From: Candidatus Epulonipiscium sp.
GTDB taxonomy: Bacteria > Bacillota_A > Clostridia > Lachnospirales > Cellulosilyticaceae
Direction: 5' to 3'
DNA length: 10,860 nucleotides
Assembly (NCBI GenBank): GCA_012841565.1
Contig: DUUM01000349.1
Location: 1 to 10,860, forward strand
Part shown: piece by piece, positions 1 through 5,519 of the stretch
Numbering within the stretch: position 1 is the first letter of the stretch
How the letters are laid out: each line of letters starts with the position of its first letter
Translations under genes and position numbers: made by a program
Notes under the pieces: generated by a model
The model's input: the letters and a program-made list of their open reading frames with translations, nothing else
Database searches by the model: none
What the model was told of the DNA's origin: nothing

Positions 1-54
1 AGTAAGCGAGAGATCAATATATTAAAGAAAATCAATAAAGCTAGGAGGGGTTAA
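1..54 (+). CDS. 3' end of an unidentified gene (partial)
   Basis: Reading frame 1 is open from the first base to a TAA at 52-54, giving a basic tail (SKREINILKKINKARRG). The other two frames stop early (TAA at position 3 in frame 3; TAA near position 23 in frame 2). The stop directly abuts the ATG of the next gene and the next gene's ribosome binding site lies inside this tail, as elsewhere in the window. The piece is too short to name a product. Confidence 0.45.
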   Translation, partial: SKREINILKKINKARRG

Positions 55-372
55 ATGGAAGTTCAAGAAGAAAAATATTTATTTAATAATAAGATTTACA
101 ATATTACAAAGTCTGAAAAGTTATATGAATACATTGAAAAGAAAGATACTGGTATGAAGCTTTTTGGAAATTACAATTTGTTACGCGATGTGGTTGTTAG
201 TGTTTATAAGAGCAAGAATGATAATTTATTCGTTACAGAAGCGAGCATTGGCAGAATAAGTTGCAAGGATGTCAGTAAGAAAGATTTTCTAAGTACGTTA
301 TTAACTCGTGGCGAAATAGACTTAATAAAAAAAATTTATCCAAGCGAGTACATCAAGTTGAAAGAAGTATAG
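55..372 (+). CDS. hypothetical phage protein, 105 aa
   Basis: I do not recognise this protein. It begins at ATG 55, seven or so bases after a strong AGGAGGGG site, and ends 15 bases before the next gene, so it sits in the same transcript as the replication initiator. The product is charged, Lys/Glu rich, with no signal peptide or membrane segment and a single cysteine. The N-terminal part (roughly residues 8-75) looks like a mixed alpha/beta domain; the C-terminal part (about 76-102) looks helical. Its place directly before the initiator suggests an early function in replication or its control, but this is only inference from position. Confidence 0.75.
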   Translation: MEVQEEKYLFNNKIYNITKSEKLYEYIEKKDTGMKLFGNYNLLRDVVVSVYKSKNDNLFVTEASIGRISCKDVSKKDFLSTLLTRGEIDLIKKIYPSEYIKLKEV

Positions 373-387
373 GTTAGGAGGAATTAA

Positions 388-1323
388 ATGGCTAGATACA
401 GAAACGTATCAACTGATTTTTGGTTAGACCCTTTCGTATTAGACCTAACACCAGAAGAAAAGTATTTCTATATATACTTGATGACTAACAAGCATGCGAC
501 ATTTTGCGGAATATATACAATTCATATAAAGGTTATGGAAATGGAAACAGGGTACAACAGAGAAACGGTTCAAAAGCTAATAGAAAGATTCGAGCAATAC
601 AAAAAATTAAGCTACAACAGTGAGAATAACGAGATCATCATGTTTAACTGGGCTAAATATAACCAACCAAATAACTTAAATGTAGTTAAAGGGATTGTAG
701 CTGAATTAAGGGAAACAAAGACTTCTAAATTCGCTGCAGCTTACATTGAACAAGCACTAACACTTACAAAACTAGATACGCACAAAGATATGTTGCTACA
801 AGTATATAAGGAAGTAAAACAAGGGGCTAGCAAGGGGCTTGATAGGGGCTTACAAGTAATAGAAATAGAAATAGAAAGTGAAATAGAAATAGAAAGTGAA
901 ATGGAAAAGAAAGATATTGTACCTAACGGTACTTCATCACCAATTAAACCCAATAAATATAATATCTTTTTTGAAACATATAACAATCAAGGAATAGTTA
1001 ATCATCAAAAACTAACTCAAAAAATGAAACAAGCTATTGATAGTGTTTTAAAAAAAGATAAGCAAGAGGACATATTGAAAGCTATCGAGAGATATGGACA
1101 AGCTTACGGAAGTGGATACAAGTTTGCTAGTTTCAAAATGACATTAGATAAATTTCTTACGCAGAGCAATGGATACTACGATTGGCTCGATGAAGGGCAA
1201 AAGTGGATTAACTACAGCGATTTTAAAGATAAGGGGGCTACATATGCAGGAGCAGATAAGCAAAGTAGCAAAAAGGATACAGGAGTCGACATTGCAAAAC
1301 AAGCAGGAGTTCTCTCATTTTAA
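388..1323 (+). CDS. phage replication initiator / DnaD-like replisome organizer
   Basis: A 311-aa protein built like Gram-positive phage initiators. Residues about 1-120 resemble a winged-helix DNA-binding domain (tract around FWLDPFVLDLTPEEKYFYIY, then a recognition-helix-like region near 50-75 and an IIMFNWAKYNQPNN segment). Residues about 145-190 form a low-complexity linker rich in Glu/Ile/Ser, and about 190-285 form a helical C-terminal domain of the DnaD type. Known relatives bind the phage origin and recruit the helicase loader. The neighbour supports this: the helicase-loader gene follows and overlaps by 80 bp. The ATG at 388 has a good AGGAGG site just upstream. The linker-coding DNA carries origin-like repeats (820-900), so the gene may contain its own binding site, as in lambda O. 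Family assignment rests on layout and context. Confidence 0.82.
   Translation: MARYRNVSTDFWLDPFVLDLTPEEKYFYIYLMTNKHATFCGIYTIHIKVMEMETGYNRETVQKLIERFEQYKKLSYNSENNEIIMFNWAKYNQPNNLNVVKGIVAELRETKTSKFAAAYIEQALTLTKLDTHKDMLLQVYKEVKQGASKGLDRGLQVIEIEIESEIEIESEMEKKDIVPNGTSSPIKPNKYNIFFETYNNQGIVNHQKLTQKMKQAIDSVLKKDKQEDILKAIERYGQAYGSGYKFASFKMTLDKFLTQSNGYYDWLDEGQKWINYSDFKDKGATYAGADKQSSKKDTGVDIAKQAGVLSF
820..852 (+). repeat. three tandem 11-bp iterons inside the initiator gene (candidate origin)
   Basis: Three consecutive 11-bp units: CAAGGGGCTAG (820-830), CAAGGGGCTTG (831-841) and ATAGGGGCTTA (842-852). The core AGGGGCT recurs at 822, 833 and 844, exactly one DNA helical turn apart. Because 11 is not a multiple of 3, the repeat is not a protein repeat; the three units encode different residues. 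That points to conservation at DNA level, as expected for initiator-binding iterons. They lie in the stretch encoding the interdomain linker of the initiator. Confidence 0.7.
859..900 (+). repeat. purine/A-rich 18-bp tandem repeat (possible unwinding element)
   Basis: Two perfect 18-bp units (ATAGAAATAGAAAGTGAA at 865-882 and 883-900) preceded by a partial unit (859-864). In frame they encode an Ile-Glu-Ile-Glu-Ser-Glu run in the initiator linker. The strand is almost purely A/G with T and no C, and it immediately follows the 11-bp iterons, the usual order of iterons followed by an easily melted element in a phage origin. A slippage-generated linker repeat without origin function is the alternative. 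Confidence 0.6.
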
Positions 1324-2023
1324 GTGTGAAGCTTGTAAAGACGTAGAATTTATAATCGAAAGTAAAAACGGATATGACACAGCTAGAAAATGTAAATGTA
1401 AGCTGATGAAAGAAGTTAAGCAAAGAATGACTAATAGCGGACTTGCTGACTTGTTAGATATTAGGACCTTTGAAGCTTATACGACTGAAAAACCGTTTCA
1501 AGCAGCAGCTAAAAGTTTGGCAATAGAGTACGTTAAAGAGTTTCTTGAAGGTAATAAATTGAGCTTTGCATTTATCGGACAATCGGGAATAGGGAAATCA
1601 CACTTAATGATTGCAGTGAGTAAACATCTACTTGAAGCAGGGATAAACGTAAAGCATTATACAGCAGATGAAATAACACAAAGGTTACAAGCTTGTAAAT
1701 ATGACGAGCAAAATTATAGTTTAGAGTTTAGCAAGATAGCAAATTCGGGAGTGCTTTTTATAGATGATCTCTTTAAATCATCAATAACTAATTACTATAA
1801 CCAGGAAGCTATCAAACATGATGATTTAGAGCAGATGTTTAAGATTATCAACTACAGATATAACAAAAAATTACCAATCATCGTAACTAGCGAGATACAT
1901 TTTGAAAGATTTGCAGAACTAGATCAAGCCATTATCGGTCGAATAAATGAAATGTGTAACTATAAATACCTGGTATCAGTTAAGCCAGATCCTGGCAAAA
2001 ATTATAGGTTAACGAGTAGGTAG
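1244..2023 (+). CDS. dnaC: DnaC/IstB-like replicative helicase loader (AAA+ ATPase)
   Basis: A 259-aa helicase loader. An N-terminal zinc site is formed by C28, C31, C50 and C52. The AAA+ core has Walker A GQSGIGKS at 112-119, Walker B VLFIDD at 170-175, and a C-terminal part with TSEIHFERF and GRINEM stretches in the sensor/arginine-finger region. Relatives load the host replicative hexameric helicase onto phage origin DNA in the cytoplasm. I chose ATG 1244 because AAGGGGG lies six bases upstream at 1231-1237; a longer in-frame start at 1169 has no such site and would lie deep in the initiator gene. The 80-bp overlap with the initiator suggests coupled translation. Length and motif order are normal for phage DnaC proteins. 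Confidence 0.93.
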   Translation: MQEQISKVAKRIQESTLQNKQEFSHFKCEACKDVEFIIESKNGYDTARKCKCKLMKEVKQRMTNSGLADLLDIRTFEAYTTEKPFQAAAKSLAIEYVKEFLEGNKLSFAFIGQSGIGKSHLMIAVSKHLLEAGINVKHYTADEITQRLQACKYDEQNYSLEFSKIANSGVLFIDDLFKSSITNYYNQEAIKHDDLEQMFKIINYRYNKKLPIIVTSEIHFERFAELDQAIIGRINEMCNYKYLVSVKPDPGKNYRLTSR

Positions 2024-2057
2024 TTAATAATTTGAAGAATAAGAAAGGGGTTATAAG

Positions 2058-2381
2058 GTGAGAGAATTTACAGAGATAAAATATCCGGAGACGGTCGACA
2101 TATTAAAACAACCAAAAAGCACACGAACGGACATAAAATGTCCAGATTGCGAAGGAGTTATGGTAGTGAGGGATGGGGGATACGGAAAGTTTTTAGGATG
2201 TTCTATGTTCCCCAAATGCAGAACAAAAGTAGGTTTTCAACAACCACTAATAATCCCATCAGCAACATCAATGTTAGCTTCCGAAGCTTTTGGCAGTAAG
2301 AACTATGAAACAGACCAAGATTTCGAAGATACCATGAGAGGGTTTTATCCTGGTGGAGTGCATTGCAAGGGCGATATGTAA
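2058..2381 (+). CDS. small topoisomerase-type C4 zinc-finger protein
   Basis: A 107-aa protein starting at GTG 2058, seven bases after AAAGGGG. Residues 28-54 carry a C-x2-C-x16-C-x5-C finger (C28, C31, C48, C54) with a GKFLGCSMFPKC signature, the pattern of the zinc fingers at the C-terminus of bacterial type IA topoisomerases that bind single-stranded DNA. There is no topoisomerase catalytic domain. The C-terminal part (about 65-107) is not recognisable. Its place behind the helicase loader suggests it acts on phage DNA during replication or repair; the exact role is unknown. Confidence 0.85.
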   Translation: MREFTEIKYPETVDILKQPKSTRTDIKCPDCEGVMVVRDGGYGKFLGCSMFPKCRTKVGFQQPLIIPSATSMLASEAFGSKNYETDQDFEDTMRGFYPGGVHCKGDM

Positions 2382-2385
2382 ACCT

Positions 2386-2421
2386 AAGTCACAATCCAAA
2401 TACATGAATAAATAGCGAAGG
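2386..2421 (+). repeat. dispersed linker repeat, copy 1
   Basis: This 36-bp intergenic unit starts AAGTCACAATCCAAA and ends AATAAATAGCGAAGG. It matches copy 3 (2954-2989) at 33 of 36 positions. It lies just after the stop of the zinc-finger gene and just before the ribosome binding site of the next gene. It includes the tiny frame ATG AAT AAA TAG (2404-2415). Confidence 0.85.
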
Positions 2422-2436
2422 GCGGGAGGAAATATT

Positions 2437-2595
2437 TTGGTTACTAGTATAGATGGAATAAGAAGTGTATCCACTAAAACGTATATAAAGATGGTAGAAA
2501 CAGATTACGGATTACAGCACGAGGACATAGATAGTATGACGGATGATGAAATAATAAAACACATTGAATTTTTATATGAGCTTGATGGGAAATAA
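2437..2595 (+). CDS. small acidic hypothetical phage protein, 52 aa
   Basis: This short gene starts at TTG 2437, six bases after GGGAGGA (2424-2430), and ends at TAA 2593-2595. The product is acidic (many Asp/Glu), probably helical, with no membrane segment or cysteine; the second half holds the run MTDDEIIKHIEFLYEL, reminiscent of small clostridial phage proteins with a D/E-rich helix ending in a Tyr/Leu pair. The good site, correct spacing and lack of any other use for this stretch support a real gene. A cassette bounded upstream by linker copy 1 and downstream by a partial copy (2601-2610). Function unknown. Confidence 0.75.
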   Translation: MVTSIDGIRSVSTKTYIKMVETDYGLQHEDIDSMTDDEIIKHIEFLYELDGK

Positions 2596-2600
2596 ATCGT

Positions 2601-2610
2601 AATCCAAACA
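2601..2610 (+). repeat. partial dispersed linker repeat, copy 2
   Basis: Only the core AATCCAAACA remains, directly followed by the ribosome binding site AAGGAGAGG of the next gene. It occupies the same place between two genes as the full copies, so it is likely a truncated member of the family. Confidence 0.55.
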
Positions 2611-2624
2611 AAGGAGAGGTTTAA

Positions 2625-2954
2625 ATGGGAAACTGGGGAATTTCAAAAGATGTAACACCAAAAGAAAAACTTAAATCGAAGATGGCTGATTTCTTAAATG
2701 GACTAAATTGCGTAGGAGAGATAAATATTAGCACATGCGATGAAATATTTGACTTTTCAATGGATTTACTTGATGAAGTATTTGATTTAGCAAAATCAGA
2801 GGTTCGTAATGAAGAGGATGTGGCTAAGTATAGATATGAAGCACAAGCAATAGAAATTCGGGAACTAAAAAAACAACATGAAGAAGACAAGGAAATAATT
2901 AAGAAGATGGCGGAAAGAATTAAGGTGTTTGAGGAAAGATATTTTGAAAGATAA
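2625..2954 (+). CDS. mosaic hypothetical protein: DFSM-type N-domain plus coiled-coil tail
   Basis: A 109-aa protein starting at ATG 2625 behind AAGGAGAGG. Residues 1-63 are clearly homologous to the whole 61-aa product of 6646-6831: both share WG near the start, PKEK, MADFL, GLN, EI and IFDFSM-LLDE. Residues about 74-109 (IEIRELKKQHEED then a Lys/Glu helix to ERYFER) are identical to the C-terminus of the product of 9473-9760, because the DNA is identical over 122 bp. The tail is a likely coiled coil. The gene is therefore built from two parts found separately elsewhere in the window. Function unknown; the shared tail may be an oligomerisation or partner-binding module. Confidence 0.8.
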   Translation: MGNWGISKDVTPKEKLKSKMADFLNGLNCVGEINISTCDEIFDFSMDLLDEVFDLAKSEVRNEEDVAKYRYEAQAIEIRELKKQHEEDKEIIKKMAERIKVFEERYFER

Positions 2955-2970
2955 AGTCACAATCCAAACA
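2849..2970 (+). repeat. 122-bp perfect direct repeat, copy A
   Basis: Identical base for base to 9655-9776, 6,806 bp downstream, by direct comparison. It covers the 3' end of one gene, its stop codon and the first part of the following dispersed linker repeat (through AATCCAAACA). No mismatch is seen inside it, and similarity stops abruptly at both ends apart from CACAAG just upstream. Confidence 0.95.
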
Positions 2971-2990
2971 TGTGAATAAATAGCGAAGGA
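2954..2990 (+). repeat. dispersed linker repeat, copy 3
   Basis: Full copy of the linker unit beginning AAGTCACAATCCAAAC and ending AATAAATAGCGAAGGA. It contains GTG AAT AAA TAG (2972-2983), the GTG variant of the tiny frame in copy 1, and supplies the AAGGAG ribosome binding site of the DUF551 gene. Its first 17 bases also belong to the 122-bp perfect repeat. Confidence 0.88.
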
Positions 2991-2999
2991 GTGAGTGTA

Positions 3000-3317
3000 G
3001 TGAATATCAATGAATTGATTGAAGACTTAGATGAAATGGTAGAATTATTAAATAACGATGATTCCGTAGGTATTGTAAGTTGGTTAGTGTTATCAAATTC
3101 GGCAGCAGAAATTAGAGAGATGTTGGAGAGGCAGTTAACCGACAAATGGATTCCAGTAAGTGAAAAATTACCAGATAAAGTTGGATGGTATCTAGTTACA
3201 AATGATGAGTACAAGGTTGATTTAGGGCATTGGTTTTTCAATGAGGGTTGGAAAGAAGGTCGCAACTCTAAGACCATTGCATGGAAGCCACTGCCAGAAC
3301 AATATAAGGCAGACTGA
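3000..3317 (+). CDS. DUF551-domain phage protein
   Basis: A 105-aa protein. Residues about 50-102 match the DUF551 pattern: WIPVSEKLPD, then a WYLV strand, an acidic/aromatic middle with HWFFNEGW, and the closing AWKPLPEQY. This domain is common in small proteins of phages infecting enterobacteria and firmicutes and has no established biochemical role that I know of. Residues 1-48 form an acidic helical extension. I chose GTG 3000, eight bases after AAGGAG (2986-2991); an in-frame GTG at 2991 overlaps that site and cannot be used with it. The gene follows a linker repeat, as an exchangeable cassette would. Confidence 0.83.
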   Translation: MNINELIEDLDEMVELLNNDDSVGIVSWLVLSNSAAEIREMLERQLTDKWIPVSEKLPDKVGWYLVTNDEYKVDLGHWFFNEGWKEGRNSKTIAWKPLPEQYKAD

Positions 3318-3349
3318 AGAAAATATGAAATAGGAAAGGTGGAGTTGCG

Positions 3350-3505
3350 GTGTGGAATATAGCAATAGAAGTGTATGATACAAGAACTGATACGTGGGAA
3401 AGAGCTAGTAAATGGAACACTTTTTGGGATGAAAACGGTAAGTTGCAAGGTAACCAAGACTATATGAAGATTGTATATAAAATTGAAATGGCACAGACAG
3501 ATTAG
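3350..3505 (+). CDS. hypothetical phage protein, 51 aa
   Basis: A short gene starting at GTG 3350, a few bases after AAAGGTGGAG, and ending at TAG 3503-3505. The product begins MWNIAIEVYDTRTDTWERAS and is rich in Trp, Tyr, Asp and Lys, suggesting a small beta-rich domain; it has no cysteine and no membrane segment. It lies 32 bases after the DUF551 gene and ends four bases before a linker-repeat fragment. Homologues are not known to me. The ribosome binding site, spacing and aromatic content favour a real gene. Confidence 0.68.
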   Translation: MWNIAIEVYDTRTDTWERASKWNTFWDENGKLQGNQDYMKIVYKIEMAQTD

Positions 3506-3507
3506 AT

Positions 3508-3551
3508 AACAATCCAACCAAATGGCTGAAAGATGCAGAAAAGAGGGATAA
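3508..3551 (+). repeat. divergent dispersed linker repeat, copy 4, with nine-codon frame
   Basis: The core AACAATCCAACCAAATGG matches linker copy 7 (CAATCCAAACAAATGGCGAAA at 9766-9786) with few differences, then diverges. In both, the unit opens a tiny frame at ATGG: here ATG 3522 to TAA 3549-3551 (MAERCRKEG), ending two bases before the GTG of the next gene. The family match is weaker than for copies 1, 3, 5 and 6. Confidence 0.6.
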
Positions 3552-3553
3552 GC

Positions 3554-3886
3554 GTGGATGTTGATAGTTTGAAAAAAGAAATAAGAAATCAGATGGAAGT
3601 TAACATAATGTTATTTAATTCTATCCCAACTCCAACGCGAGAAGATCCTAGTAATGCAAAAGCTGAACCAGTACTAAAACAATGGAGAGATGGGAGCTAC
3701 AGGCTCAAAGAAATGATAAGAGAATTACAAGTATTAGAAAGTAAAAAAATAGAAACTGAAAGAAAAGAAGATACACAAGTGATTATAAATGGATACGGGG
3801 AAGCCACAAGCAGAGAAATTACGTGCTCTTCGTATAAGCAAAGCCAAAAAAAATTATCGAAGGAGATATTAAGTTTTATACGATAA
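3554..3886 (+). CDS. hypothetical phage protein with helical core, 110 aa
   Basis: Starts at GTG 3554, six bases after AGAGGG (3542-3547). An in-frame ATG at 3533 is possible but lies inside the linker-repeat copy and lacks a ribosome binding site. The product has two helical stretches (about 2-25 and 48-75, Lys/Glu/Arg rich), a Pro-rich loop (TPTRED) and a tail with VIINGYGEAT followed by a Ser/Thr/Lys-rich end. I recognise the ETERKEDTQVIINGYGEATSRE type of tail as recurrent in clostridial phage hypothetical proteins but cannot assign a role. An 8-bp inverted repeat (3852-3859/3881-3888) spans the end of the gene. Confidence 0.75.
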   Translation: MDVDSLKKEIRNQMEVNIMLFNSIPTPTREDPSNAKAEPVLKQWRDGSYRLKEMIRELQVLESKKIETERKEDTQVIINGYGEATSREITCSSYKQSQKKLSKEILSFIR

Positions 3887-3888
3887 TT
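3852..3888. repeat. inverted repeat across a gene end
   Basis: AATTATCG at 3852-3859 and CGATAATT at 3881-3888 are perfect complements separated by 21 bases. The gap holds AAGGAGA, a Shine-Dalgarno-like string with no start codon at useful distance. No T-run follows, so this is not a normal intrinsic terminator. It could be a weak mRNA hairpin or chance in AT-rich DNA. Confidence 0.35.
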
Positions 3889-3916
3889 CGCAACCTGAAC
3901 AAAAGGGGGTCGTAGC

Positions 3917-4087
3917 GTGGGACAAGAAGAAATAGGACAAGTTGTTGACTGGGCCGTAATGGCATCGGATGAATATGGAATAACGATTACAAAGCTCATG
4001 CAGGTATACAAGGCAATGAGAAAACACCACGGAGATATTGAAACAAGAAACTTAATAGAGAAGGGATTTTCGATGAAGGGGGAATAA
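3917..4087 (+). CDS. hypothetical phage protein, 56 aa
   Basis: A short gene starting at GTG 3917, seven bases after AAAAGGGGG, and ending at TAA 4085-4087 two bases before the next gene's start. The product (begins MGQEEIGQVVDWAVMASDEY, ends IEKGFSMKGE) is compact and probably all-helical, with no cysteine or membrane segment. The ribosome binding site of the next gene lies in its last codons, so the two are probably translated together. No family recognised. Confidence 0.72.
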   Translation: MGQEEIGQVVDWAVMASDEYGITITKLMQVYKAMRKHHGDIETRNLIEKGFSMKGE

Positions 4088-4089
4088 AC

Positions 4090-4749
4090 ATGAGCAGGGA
4101 GATTTCAACATGTAGGGTATGTAAAAAGAATTATTGGCAAGGGAACATTGAAGGGGCAAAAGATATTTGCAACGATTGCAAGCAAAAACAATGGTTTGCG
4201 GAAATGAAAGCTAAAGGATGCACGGTAGGGGATTTTGAGAATTTAGGCAGGGAGCCGCAACTAGTAAGAGTAAAGAAGCATGAGTTACCTAAAGTAATTG
4301 TTAATGGCGATGTATACACGGACATAACAACAACACTTTATACGGATGGCAGGCATAAAAAGATATTTTATACGGATGAAGAGTGGGAAGAGATTAAAAA
4401 AGCAGAGTTTAAAAAAAGACAGTACAAAAGAAAAAAGAAGAGGATTGCAGAAGATGCAGCTAAAAGAAAAGCTAAAGAAGAGGAAGTTAAAAAAGCAGAA
4501 AAAGAAATGAAGAAGAAAATTGAAGAAGCTACTAGGGAAGCTATTAAAGCTAGTGAAGAAGAAGCTAAAAGAAAAGAGATATCAAGAAAAAAATCAGCCC
4601 TAGAAAACAAAAAAAGAGAAGCTAGAAATGAATTAATTTTACAACTTAGAGAAAAAGGATTTACCTATAAAGAAATAGCAAACAGATTGGGAATAGGTTT
4701 AACAACAGTGGGGACGGTTGTTAATAAGAAAATGAGAATCGAGGTATAA
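4090..4749 (+). CDS. zinc-ribbon, coiled-coil and HTH protein (putative DNA-binding)
   Basis: A 219-aa protein with three parts. Residues 8-30 have a C-x2-C-x15-C-x2-C zinc ribbon (C8, C11, C27, C30). Residues about 105-180 are an extremely Lys/Glu/Ala-rich continuous helix, likely a coiled coil. Residues about 183-214 form a helix-turn-helix of the sigma region 4/LuxR type (LREKGFTYKEIANRLGIG, then TTVGTVVNKK). The order suggests a dimeric DNA-binding protein with a separate N-terminal zinc domain. The middle part (about 60-100) carries a Tyr/Thr-rich segment of unknown fold. The start ATG 4090 follows GAAGGGGG; the stop abuts the resolvase start. Possible roles are transcription control or a replication accessory; no characterised homologue is known to me. 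Confidence 0.78.
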   Translation: MSREISTCRVCKKNYWQGNIEGAKDICNDCKQKQWFAEMKAKGCTVGDFENLGREPQLVRVKKHELPKVIVNGDVYTDITTTLYTDGRHKKIFYTDEEWEEIKKAEFKKRQYKRKKKRIAEDAAKRKAKEEEVKKAEKEMKKKIEEATREAIKASEEEAKRKEISRKKSALENKKREARNELILQLREKGFTYKEIANRLGIGLTTVGTVVNKKMRIEV

Positions 4750-5256
4750 ATGAGCAAATACGCAAATAAAGGGAAAGGGCTAGAAGATTTAGTCGAGCAT
4801 GCGAACAAGCAGTATGAAGTTAAAGGGATAGCCCTAGTGCAAAAGATATCGACACCATGGACGGTTATCCGTAAAGGTAAGCAAATAGTATCGGCTTTCC
4901 CATCTGGACAATCTACGTTGGATTTTAGGGGTACGGTTGATGGGGGCATAAGCATCAGTTTTGATTGTAAAGAAACAGCAGAGGAAAAAGGATTACCTTT
5001 AGCAAATATCCAGGACCACCAAATTGATTATATGAGAGCAGCATTACAAATGGGAGAGTTAACATTTATTTTAGTAAGCATCAAACCAACAGGTAAATAT
5101 TATAAAGTGCTAGGTGGAATGGTTTTGCATTATTGGGATACGTGGCAATTAAACAAGTACAAGAGAGGTTTTAACTTTATCCCTATCGATTGCATGGAAG
5201 AGATAATAAAAGGTAAGGGAGTAGCCCTAGACTACCTTGTAGGGCTATACAAATGA
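4750..5256 (+). CDS. recU: RecU-like Holliday junction resolvase
   Basis: A 168-aa protein of the RecU family, a dimeric metal-dependent nuclease that cuts four-way DNA junctions. Visible family features are the N-terminal NKGKGLEDLVEHANKQY helix, the PSGQSTLDFRG segment with D58, and the FDCKET segment with D72 and K74, corresponding to the catalytic Asp/Glu/Lys set; Asp stands where Bacillus subtilis RecU has Glu. The C-terminal part (about 84-165) contains HQIDYMRAA and the FNFIPID strand typical of the fold. It is somewhat shorter than chromosomal RecU, as is usual in phages. Its ATG directly abuts the TAA of the preceding gene. It would resolve recombination intermediates during phage replication. 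Confidence 0.92.
   Translation: MSKYANKGKGLEDLVEHANKQYEVKGIALVQKISTPWTVIRKGKQIVSAFPSGQSTLDFRGTVDGGISISFDCKETAEEKGLPLANIQDHQIDYMRAALQMGELTFILVSIKPTGKYYKVLGGMVLHYWDTWQLNKYKRGFNFIPIDCMEEIIKGKGVALDYLVGLYK
5222..5247. repeat. small hairpin at the 3' end of the resolvase gene
   Basis: TAGCCCTA (5222-5229) pairs with TAGGGCTA (5240-5247) around a 10-base loop, inside the last codons of recU. There is no following T-run. It could slow RNA decay or be accidental. Confidence 0.35.
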
Positions 5257-5281
5257 AAATATGTTGCTAAGGGGGTACAAG

Positions 5282-5434
5282 ATGCACGAGGAAAGCATAA
5301 ATGTAGCGGAAGTAATACCTTATAGTGATTTTAAAGAGAAATTAAGAATTTGCAAAGAAGAAATAGAGAAAGGGCGGTTTGTGGAAGATTGGGATGGGGC
5401 TATTTATACAGCCGAAAGGTGGACTAGATGCTGA
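5282..5434 (+). CDS. hypothetical phage protein, 50 aa
   Basis: A short gene starting at ATG 5282 behind AAGGGGG and ending at TGA 5432-5434. The product (begins MHEESINVAEVIPYSDFKEK, ends YTAERWTRC) is mildly acidic, likely helical, with two cysteines and no membrane segment. The start of the next, even smaller, gene overlaps its last two codons in another frame (ATGCTGA), typical of coupled translation. Family not recognised. Confidence 0.7.
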   Translation: MHEESINVAEVIPYSDFKEKLRICKEEIEKGRFVEDWDGAIYTAERWTRC

Positions 5435-5514
5435 GAGTGGATTGGATTAGCATAGCAATCATATTTGTGATTTTGTTGGGGTCAACAAAATGGTATAGGA
5501 AGAGAAGGGGGTAG
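5428..5514 (+). CDS. 28-aa single-pass membrane microprotein
   Basis: A tiny gene, ATG 5428 to TAG 5512-5514, overlapping the previous gene by 7 bp. Residues about 5-19 are strongly hydrophobic (WISIAIIFVILLG), followed by a basic tail KWYRKRRG, so the peptide should insert in the membrane with its C-terminus inside. Its start is covered by the end of the upstream gene, so expression would depend on translational coupling; no separate strong ribosome binding site is seen. Its last codons supply the AAGGGGG site for the following gene, which suggests the whole stretch is translated. Function unknown; membrane-active phage microproteins include toxins and superinfection-exclusion peptides, but nothing here proves that. 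Confidence 0.55.
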   Translation: MLRVDWISIAIIFVILLGSTKWYRKRRG

Positions 5515-5519
5515 AGGAA

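Noticed and set aside
859..900. CRISPR-like repeat array
   Set aside because: The units are contiguous with no unique spacers and code in frame for the initiator linker.
741..986. 81-codon open frame on the - strand
   Set aside because: It is the reverse of the purine-rich repeat in the initiator gene, giving a Ser/Ile repeat product; no ribosome binding site.
1169..1243. Longer N-terminus for the DnaC-like loader
   Set aside because: No ribosome binding site at 1169 and a non-conserved-looking leader; ATG 1244 has AAGGGGG at proper distance.
2957..3517. 186-codon open frame on the - strand
   Set aside because: It lies wholly opposite the DUF551 gene, the 51-aa gene and a linker repeat, all on the + strand with good ribosome binding sites. 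Its product is of Ser/Phe/Ile-rich shadow composition and resembles no protein.
3852..3888. Intrinsic terminator after the 110-aa gene
   Set aside because: The stem is only 8 AT-rich pairs with a 21-base gap and no T-run.
4368..4610. 80-codon open frame on the - strand with a hydrophobic product
   Set aside because: The hydrophobic Ser/Phe/Leu run is the mirror of the Lys/Glu-rich coiled coil on the + strand, a known artefact, and not a membrane protein.
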